From contig NZ_JBKEIT010000004.1 in the NCBI RefSeq assembly GCF_046365375.1, positions 62,001 through 126,000 on the forward strand: 64,000 nt of DNA. Direction: 5' to 3'. Position 1 is the first letter of the stretch. Each line of letters opens with the position of its first letter. Origin of the DNA: Butyricimonas muris. GTDB lineage: Bacteria > Bacteroidota > Bacteroidia > Bacteroidales > Marinifilaceae. Both the position numbers and the translations under genes were made by a program. Positions 60,713-64,000 of this stretch are shown here, piece by piece. Under the pieces are notes generated by a model. It was given only the letters and a program-made list of their open reading frames with translations. It searched no databases and was not told the origin of the DNA.

Positions 60713-62128
60713 TCAATGAAGTTGTTGCCATAGGCGGCTTGCAACAGCGTGCATTTGTCCTAAAATTCCGGTCGGTTTGTAACTTCCATTCTGTAATTTT
60801 TTCTGGAATGACAGGTACCAGAGGGTGAGTACGATTCCCTTGAGTACGCTGGAGATGGAGATGCTCCACCAGATACCGTTCAACCCCAGAATCGGGAAGG
60901 TCACGAGATAAAAGGCAAGCGGGATTCTTGCCCCGGTGAGCAGAATACCCACGATTGCCGGGGGTGTGGTACGCCCGCAACCATTGAAAGCTCCGGCCGT
61001 GACCTGTTCGATTGCCGAGAAAACTTGCGAAACGGCAAGGATTTTTAAATAGGCGCTTCCGGCAATTAGGGTTTGCGGTTCGTTGATGAAAATGCTGAAA
61101 ATTTCTTTGCTTAGAAAGAGAAAAGCTGCCGTGGCAACGAGAGCGATTCCCCCGGCAAGTTTTAGCGTGTAGTGATACCCTTGACGTATCCTGACAAAGT
61201 CGCGTGCCCCGAAGTTCTGTCCGGTGAAGGCTGCCAGTGCCGTCGAGAATCCCGCGGCAGTCATCCACGTGATGGCCTCTATTTGTGCCCCGACACTTTG
61301 CACGGCAACCCCGATATGTCCCCATTGTGCCGCCACGGTGGCAAGCGTCAGCGAGAACATGGCAAACAAGGCGCTTTGCATACTGACGGGGAAACCCAGA
61401 GAAAATATCCGCTTCACGAAACGGGCACGCAAGCGGGTGAGATAATGGAGTTTGCCGATAGAGGATTCGCGGAAGTAAAGATTGCGTATAAAGATCGCGA
61501 ACACGACCAGTTGCGAGAAGGTAGTGGCAACTGCCGCACCCGCCGAACCCATGGCGGGAATAAAGCCGCACCCGTATATGAGCAAGGGATCGAGTACAAT
61601 ATTAAACACCAAGCCCGTCGCGACGATTTTCAAGGGTGTTTTGCTATTGCCTTGCCCGTTGTACAGCCCGCTGTACGTGTTGTTGTTGAACGTGAAGAAT
61701 AATCCCGGGGTGATCAATCGCATGTAATTGACCGCGAGCGAGGAAATATTTTCTTCCAGATGAAATAATCCCACTAGGGCAGGAGCCGCGATGAATATGA
61801 AACAAGCGTAGAATAAAGCGATAATTGACGAGAGCATGGCTGCCTGATTGGCGTATACGCGGGCTCTTTTGCCTGTACGTGCGCCAAGAGATTGAGAGAT
61901 GGTAACCTCGACGCCGACTTTGCTGATAAACGAAAGTGCATTGCACAACCACGTGAAGAATCCGGCAACACCCACGGCTGCCACGCTTTCGCTTCCCAAT
62001 CGCCCCAACCAGATCATGTCTGTCATGCTGTAGGCCATTTGGACGAAAGAGGCTGTGATCAAGGGAATTGCCATACTCCATATCCCTTTGCTGATGCTTC
62101 CGTGTGTCAGGTCGTTTACTTTTGTCAT
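60713..62128 (-). CDS. MATE-family efflux transporter
   Basis: The protein has 471 residues with twelve membrane helices in two similar halves. Family features are the N-terminal LTHGSISKGIWSMAIPLI (quoted as GSISKGIWSMAIPL) and the second-half repeat of the MATE signature (VQSVGAQIEAITWM). It probably exports drugs or cationic compounds by sodium or proton exchange. The start MTKVNDLTHG fits the family; an upstream in-frame start would add 14 residues. Divergent promoter with ddl. Confidence 0.93.
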   Translation of the reverse strand: MTKVNDLTHGSISKGIWSMAIPLITASFVQMAYSMTDMIWLGRLGSESVAAVGVAGFFTWLCNALSFISKVGVEVTISQSLGARTGKRARVYANQAAMLSSIIALFYACFIFIAAPALVGLFHLEENISSLAVNYMRLITPGLFFTFNNNTYSGLYNGQGNSKTPLKIVATGLVFNIVLDPLLIYGCGFIPAMGSAGAAVATTFSQLVVFAIFIRNLYFRESSIGKLHYLTRLRARFVKRIFSLGFPVSMQSALFAMFSLTLATVAAQWGHIGVAVQSVGAQIEAITWMTAAGFSTALAAFTGQNFGARDFVRIRQGYHYTLKLAGGIALVATAAFLFLSKEIFSIFINEPQTLIAGSAYLKILAVSQVFSAIEQVTAGAFNGCGRTTPPAIVGILLTGARIPLAFYLVTFPILGLNGIWWSISISSVLKGIVLTLWYLSFQKKLQNGSYKPTGILGQMHAVASRLWQQLH

Positions 62129-62147
62129 GCTCTTGTTTTTTGGCTTG

Positions 62148-62155
62148 CAAAAATA
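62148..62155 (-). promoter_or_regulatory. -7 box of the MATE gene promoter
   Basis: TATTTTTG on the minus strand, 20 bases before the ATG. Confidence 0.5.
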
Positions 62156-62162
62156 TAAACCT

Positions 62163-62196
62163 TTTGGCAATTTCCTCTCACTTTTTTATACTTTTG
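62163..62196 (+). promoter_or_regulatory. ddl promoter
   Basis: TACTTTTG at 62189-62196, with TTTG at 62163-62166, 22 bases upstream (slightly long spacing). It overlaps the divergent MATE promoter region. Confidence 0.6.
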
Positions 62197-62220
62197 CGGA
62201 AAGATGTAAAAATGATTAAT

Positions 62221-63195
62221 ATGAAAAATATCGCAATTATTGCAGGAGGAAATTCTTCGGAGTACGGGGTGTCGCTCCAGTCGGGAAACAATATTTATAA
62301 CGAGGTGGATGAAACCCGTTATAATAAATACCTTGTTATATTAAAGGGGCGGGATTGGCACGTGAAGATTGGTGATGTGACTTACCCGGTGGACAAGAAT
62401 GATTTTTCCTTCACGAAAGACGGGGAGAGGATTGCGTTTGATTTTGCCTATATCACGATTCATGGCAACCCCGGTGAAAACGGGTTGTTGCAGGGATACC
62501 TCGATATGATGGGCGTACCCTACGGGGGATGCAACGTGCTGGCTTCCGCGTTGACTTTTGATAAACACACGTGCAATGCTTATTTAAAGAGTTACGGGGT
62601 GAACGTGGCCAATTCCGTGATGCTGAAACGGGGGATGGCGTATGACGTGAACGAGATCATAGAGGAAGTCGGTCTGCCTTGTTTCGTGAAGCCGAATGCC
62701 GAGGGGTCCAGCTTCGGGGTATCGAAGGTGAAAGAGGCGGGACAGTTGGAGAAGGCGTTGCGGGAAGCATTCGCTCTTTGCCGGGAAGTGCTGATTGAAA
62801 CGTTTATTGACGGGAAAGAGTTGACATGTGGTGTCGTGAAAGCCGGGGAGCTGGATTTTGCAATGCCCATAGCGGAAGTGATCCCGAAGAAAGAGTTTTT
62901 TGATTTCGAGGCAAAATACGATCCCAAGATGTCCGACGAGATTATTCCGGCACGTATTTCTCCCGAGTTGACCCATCGCATCAAGACGTTGTCGTCGATG
63001 ATTTACGATATACTAAGGTGTGACGGTATCATCCGGGTGGATTATATCGTGCGTGATGACGAGATATTCATGCTTGAAGTGAACACCACGCCGGGAATGA
63101 CTTCCAATAGTTTTGTGCCTAAAATGGTGCGGGCTATGGGCGGAACGTTGCGGGATGTGTTGACGAAGATTATTGAAGCCAAATTGAGTAATTGA
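62221..63195 (+). CDS. ddl: D-alanine--D-alanine ligase
   Basis: The protein has 324 residues. It joins two D-alanines with ATP for peptidoglycan precursors. Motifs: HGNPGENGLLQGYLD (about 80-94), the ATP-loop FVKPNAEGSSFGVSKV (about 154-169), and metal-ligand RVDYIVRDDEIFMLEVNTTPGM (quoted as FMLEVNTTPGM). The start MKNIAII is preferred; 62212 is also possible. The promoter box lies 25 bases upstream. The gene is convergent with mnmA, 9 bases apart, with no hairpin in the gap. Confidence 0.95.
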   Translation: MKNIAIIAGGNSSEYGVSLQSGNNIYNEVDETRYNKYLVILKGRDWHVKIGDVTYPVDKNDFSFTKDGERIAFDFAYITIHGNPGENGLLQGYLDMMGVPYGGCNVLASALTFDKHTCNAYLKSYGVNVANSVMLKRGMAYDVNEIIEEVGLPCFVKPNAEGSSFGVSKVKEAGQLEKALREAFALCREVLIETFIDGKELTCGVVKAGELDFAMPIAEVIPKKEFFDFEAKYDPKMSDEIIPARISPELTHRIKTLSSMIYDILRCDGIIRVDYIVRDDEIFMLEVNTTPGMTSNSFVPKMVRAMGGTLRDVLTKIIEAKLSN

Positions 63196-63204
63196 ATTTC
63201 CGCC

Positions 63205-63999
63205 TTAAATGATAATGCCTCCGCCCACGACATCCGTGCCCTCGTAGAGTACGGCACTCTGACCGGGAGTGATGGAATCCATGCCTTCGTGGAACTCTAC
63301 CCGTAGCCCGCTCTCCTCGTGGTAGACGGATGCTTGGGCGCCCCGGTTGCGGTAACGGATTTTGGCATTCACCTCGAAGCCGTCCGGTAGAGAAGCGTAT
63401 TTCATGAGGTTGATATCTTTTGCCCGGAAACCTTTACCTGTCAGTTCTTCACGGGTGCCTAGCACGACTTCGTTTTTCCGCGGGTCAATGGCCACGACGA
63501 ACATGGGATGTCCGAGGGCAATGCCCAGCCCTTTGCGTTGCCCGATGGTGTAGTTGGGGAAACCCCGGTGCTCACCCAAGCGTTTGCCGGATGTATCGAC
63601 AAATAGCCCGGGACCGTATTTCTCCGTGAAGTTATCCACGTTCTCGGCAAGGAAAGCGCGGTAATCGTTATCCGGGATAAAGCATATCTCTTGGCTTTCA
63701 GTTTTCTTGGAAAGTTTTTCATGGCCTTTGGCGAGAGCGATTTGCCGGACTTCCGGTTTTGTCAGTTCACCTAAAGGAAACAGCGTTCGGGCAAGATTCT
63801 CTTGTGTCAGTGTCCACAGGAAATAGGTCTGGTCTTTAGTTTCGTCCACTCCTTTGCGCAAGAAGTAACGTCCGTTCTGTTGACCGATGCGGGCGTAATG
63901 TCCGGTAGCGATGTAGTCACACCCGAGTTCGTCGGCCATTTCGATCAATTTGCCCCATTTGATCGTGGAATTGCAAAGTACGCAAGGATTGGGCGTGTG
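63205..63999 (-). CDS. mnmA: tRNA 2-thiouridylase MnmA, N-terminus outside window
   Basis: 265 codons of the 3' part are visible; the gene continues past the right edge. The visible start has PNPCVLCNSTIKWGKL with one of the catalytic cysteines, followed by CDYIATGHYARIG (about visible residues 27-39) and, near the middle, ESQEICFIPDNDY with the second catalytic Cys. MnmA thiolates U34 of Lys, Glu and Gln tRNAs. The end falls 9 bases from ddl. Confidence 0.95.
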   Translation of the reverse strand, partial: HTPNPCVLCNSTIKWGKLIEMADELGCDYIATGHYARIGQQNGRYFLRKGVDETKDQTYFLWTLTQENLARTLFPLGELTKPEVRQIALAKGHEKLSKKTESQEICFIPDNDYRAFLAENVDNFTEKYGPGLFVDTSGKRLGEHRGFPNYTIGQRKGLGIALGHPMFVVAIDPRKNEVVLGTREELTGKGFRAKDINLMKYASLPDGFEVNAKIRYRNRGAQASVYHEESGLRVEFHEGMDSITPGQSAVLYEGTDVVGGGIII

Positions 64000-64000
64000 T

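Noticed and set aside
60541..60744. ORFs on both strands with KVYKVxKV or FIKFIRF-like repeating peptides
   Set aside because: They are translations of the 9-bp repeat array and have no start context or codon bias of a gene.
60705..61571. 288-residue ORF in another frame of the MATE gene
   Set aside because: It is a frame-shifted reading of the transporter with no hydrophobic pattern.

Overview
The window reads as a chromosomal segment of an anaerobic gut Bacteroidales. Evidence for the phylum: a SusC/SusD pair with its own ECF sigma factor and FecR-type anti-sigma factor, a TamB/TamL pair in which the TamA-like protein is a lipoprotein, a fused SecDF, a BACON-domain peptidase, and several copies of the Bacteroidetes promoter box TAnnTTTG, two of them with TTTG exactly 19 bases upstream. 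The [FeFe]-hydrogenases and the anaerobic GlpABC dehydrogenase point to an obligate anaerobe. Family Odoribacteraceae (Butyricimonas or Odoribacter) is my best guess, from general knowledge rather than from a marker gene. No rRNA, tRNA, CRISPR array, transposase or phage structural gene was found.

Layout. 1-9.9 kb: the end of a large zinc metalloprotease, a HipB/HipA-like toxin-antitoxin pair, a STAS-domain protein, gcvT, and a serine-synthesis group (serC, serA, DUF1015). 9.9-14.1 kb (minus): an ABC-2 exporter of the NatAB type, and a biotin carrier plus carboxyltransferase pair. 14.5-21.5 kb (plus): TamB and TamL. 22-31 kb (minus): a glycerol-3-phosphate utilisation locus, with glpABC followed by a GlpT-like antiporter, a periplasmic HAD phosphatase, an OprP-like porin and a secreted beta-propeller protein. 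31.7-37.1 kb: an XRE regulator, a GT90 glycosyltransferase, a 617-residue protein that looks like only the N-terminal half of a large SNF2-type helicase, and a GH109-type lipoprotein. 37.3-47.2 kb (plus): an ECF sigma/FecR/SusC/SusD operon carrying a lipoprotein that looks like a metallopeptidase without its zinc site, and a BACON/LRR/M64 peptidase. 47.3-52.2 kb (minus): a five-gene hydrogen-sensing operon. 52.3-64 kb: secDF, an aspartyl protease, a CreD group, a secreted phosphatase, mdh, a MATE exporter, ddl and part of mnmA.

The most interesting system is the 47.3-52.2 kb operon. It encodes a small thioredoxin-like 2Fe-2S protein, an [FeFe]-hydrogenase of the sensory type fused to a PAS domain (its proton-relay cysteine is Ala), a SpoIIE-type PP2C phosphatase with an unassigned C-terminal domain, a second thioredoxin-like ferredoxin, and a second [FeFe]-hydrogenase with an intact Cys-Cys loop. 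This suggests H2 is sensed by the first enzyme and reported through dephosphorylation of an unknown partner. A STAS-domain protein 43 kb away is one candidate.

Several gene-free stretches hold unexplained structure: a 136-bp MITE-like inverted repeat (2.6 kb), hairpins built from a shared AAATCTAAAATC word between the serine genes (7.5 and 8.5 kb), 11-bp degenerate tandem arrays (21.7 and 56.0 kb, possibly 31.4 kb), a perfect 16-bp inverted repeat (33.6 kb), a multi-hairpin 200-bp element (56.2 kb), and a palindromic array of 9-bp units (60.6 kb). All functions are inferred from sequence reading without database searches.
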